From positions 1-35,349 of the forward strand of contig CALLPP010000060.1 of NCBI GenBank assembly GCA_938015655.1: a stretch of 35,349 nucleotides of DNA. The letters run 5' to 3'. Of this stretch, positions 34,400 through 35,349 are shown in pieces (position 1 is the stretch's first letter; each line of letters starts with the position of its first letter). The DNA comes from an uncultured Algisphaera sp. (GTDB taxonomy: Bacteria > Planctomycetota > Phycisphaerae > Phycisphaerales > Phycisphaeraceae). The position numbers were made by a program, and so were the translations under genes. The notes beneath the pieces are model-generated. The model was not told where the DNA came from. It did not search any database and saw only the letters and a list, made by a program, of their open reading frames with translations.

Positions 34400-35041
34400 T
34401 CAGGGGATGGTCGGCGTCACCGCGCAGCCGTAGGGGGCGGTCTGGGTCACCTCCACCGGCTCGCCGTCGAGGATCGCCCTAACTGCACCAATAAGATGGT
34501 TTTGAGCGTCTTCGATGTCCGCCGCATCCTCGCTGGGCGTATCGTCAATCGCTCCCTGGTACCTCAAAACCCCAGCGGGATCAATCACAAACACCTGCGG
34601 CGTTGCAGCCACTCCGTAGAGCTTGCCGACAGTGCCGTAATCGTCCAAAAGCACCGCTGCGCTGGCCGCCTGCGTGGCGGCCACACGCTCGTTCCACACG
34701 TCCGGGCCCACGTACCCCGGCTCACCAAACACCGCTGAACAAATCGTCAGCCAGACCACCCCAGCGTCGGCCGCTTGTGCTTGCCACCGCTGCATCGCGC
34801 CGCCGTCATAAAACTTCTGCACAAACGCACATTCGGTGGCGGTCCACTCCAGCACGACGGTCTTGCCCACAAAATCCGACAGGGCGTGGGTGGTGCCGTG
34901 GCTGTCGGTCAGCGTAAAATCTGGGGCAGACAGCCCAGTGGTAACGTTGCTGGACGCGATCGTTTCCCCGTGGGCCGCGGCCGGGAGTTGCGGGGCCTCC
35001 GCAACGCAAAAGACGGCGAAAAGAAAAAAATGGCGTTTCAT
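34400..35041 (-). CDS. Secreted redoxin (AhpC/TSA-thioredoxin fold), single active-site Cys
   Basis: 213 residues with a signal peptide (MKRHFFLFAVFCVAEAPQLPAAAHG) and a thioredoxin-fold redoxin domain: SAPDFTLTDSHGTTHALSDFVGKTVVLEWTATECAFVQKFY, then LLDDYGTVGKLYGVAATPQVFVIDPAGVLRYQG. The active-site position has one cysteine (Cys71 in TECAFV) rather than CxxC. Other cysteines are Cys101 (TICSAV) and Cys206 in the C-terminal APYGCAV, and one of these could be the resolving residue. A similar pattern (ECPFVKKHY and PYGC at the end) occurs in a periplasmic redoxin group of marine bacteria and planctomycetes. It is probably a periplasmic thiol oxidoreductase or peroxidase; the partner is unknown. 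Confidence 0.9.
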   Translation of the reverse strand: MKRHFFLFAVFCVAEAPQLPAAAHGETIASSNVTTGLSAPDFTLTDSHGTTHALSDFVGKTVVLEWTATECAFVQKFYDGGAMQRWQAQAADAGVVWLTICSAVFGEPGYVGPDVWNERVAATQAASAAVLLDDYGTVGKLYGVAATPQVFVIDPAGVLRYQGAIDDTPSEDAADIEDAQNHLIGAVRAILDGEPVEVTQTAPYGCAVTPTIP

Positions 35042-35349
35042 GAATTTCTCCGGGTAAACAACACCTGGTCCGGCTTAAACGTCACGAGCCCGTACTCCGC
35101 GGGCGGGGCGCTAACCGATGACGTCTGGGAGCGACGATCTGTCTGCATCCGCAAACCACTCGGTACGGCGCGGAGCCTCAAGGCCGCAAACCTTACGAAC
35201 CCGGGGCCCAAAAGCCAGTGATTTAATTCGGTTCGCGCGACCATGCGGAACCGACCACAAACAACCCAACCTCGCCGAGATTCCCCGTTGCCGCGGACCA
35301 ATGTCCAGAGCGCGGGGTTTACATCACGACCTATCACCTACTACAGCGA
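35042..35349. other. Upstream region of the redoxin gene, no gene recognised
   Basis: 308 bases to the end of the window. It must contain the redoxin promoter on the minus strand. The overlapping short frames on both strands (for example 35038-35337) lack convincing coding character. No RNA gene or repeat was recognised. Confidence 0.45.

Overview
The window has two unlike parts. Bases 1 to about 2,372 are AT-rich. Their gene starts lack Shine-Dalgarno sequences, and the encoded proteins (a low-molecular-weight tyrosine phosphatase, a small unknown protein and an arginine decarboxylase) read like Bacteroidota. From about 2,373 to the end the DNA is GC-rich and reads like a Planctomycetota genome, probably class Phycisphaerae: a PEP-CTERM protein, a planctomycete-style pseudopilin ending in an ADGH motif, lipid A acylation, and several secreted proteins without clear families. 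The change happens within a few bases and cuts one gene on each side, so a chimeric assembly is the simplest explanation.

Layout. 254-2,372: Bacteroidota-like genes. 2,373-6,120 (minus strand): a truncated small secreted protein, a coiled-coil putative lipoprotein, a secreted unknown protein and a single-domain response regulator. 6,338-17,032: a surface-glycan locus on both strands, with a methyltransferase, three GT4 glycosyltransferases, a GT2, a CgeB-like glycosyltransferase, two tandem YrbL-like kinase-fold proteins, an ELM1-family protein and an LpxL-like lipid A acyltransferase. This looks like a lipopolysaccharide core or outer-glycan assembly set. 17,152-20,132: a membrane-anchored coiled-coil protein with its terminator, the RNase P RNA gene (ends set by a 10-bp P1 helix), and an unknown protein. 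20,398-23,770: tRNA-Gln(TTG), glmU (uridyltransferase part only), prs, rplY and pth, a housekeeping order shared with many bacteria. 24,168-28,842 (minus): LacI regulator, PEP-CTERM protein, pseudopilin and a secreted GH2-like glycosidase, plausibly a regulated polysaccharide-related cluster. 29,186-35,041: ispH, a lipoprotein translationally coupled to a conserved planctomycete-type protein, folD divergent from cinA, and a secreted redoxin.

The most unusual content lies in and between genes: a high density of small palindromic elements. One, at 31,237-31,311, appears to have inserted in frame into a lipoprotein signal peptide, with a 9-bp near-perfect target duplication. Removing 22 codons restores a textbook signal peptide, which recalls the Rickettsia palindromic elements. 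A second family is present as two copies, about 75% identical over 112 bp, with an 11-bp terminal inverted repeat in one copy and TA at its ends (MITE-like). Other inverted-repeat elements lie at 2,653, 22,356, 23,136, 30,183 and 31,975-32,164.

All function calls come from reading the protein sequences and motifs by eye; no database search was run.
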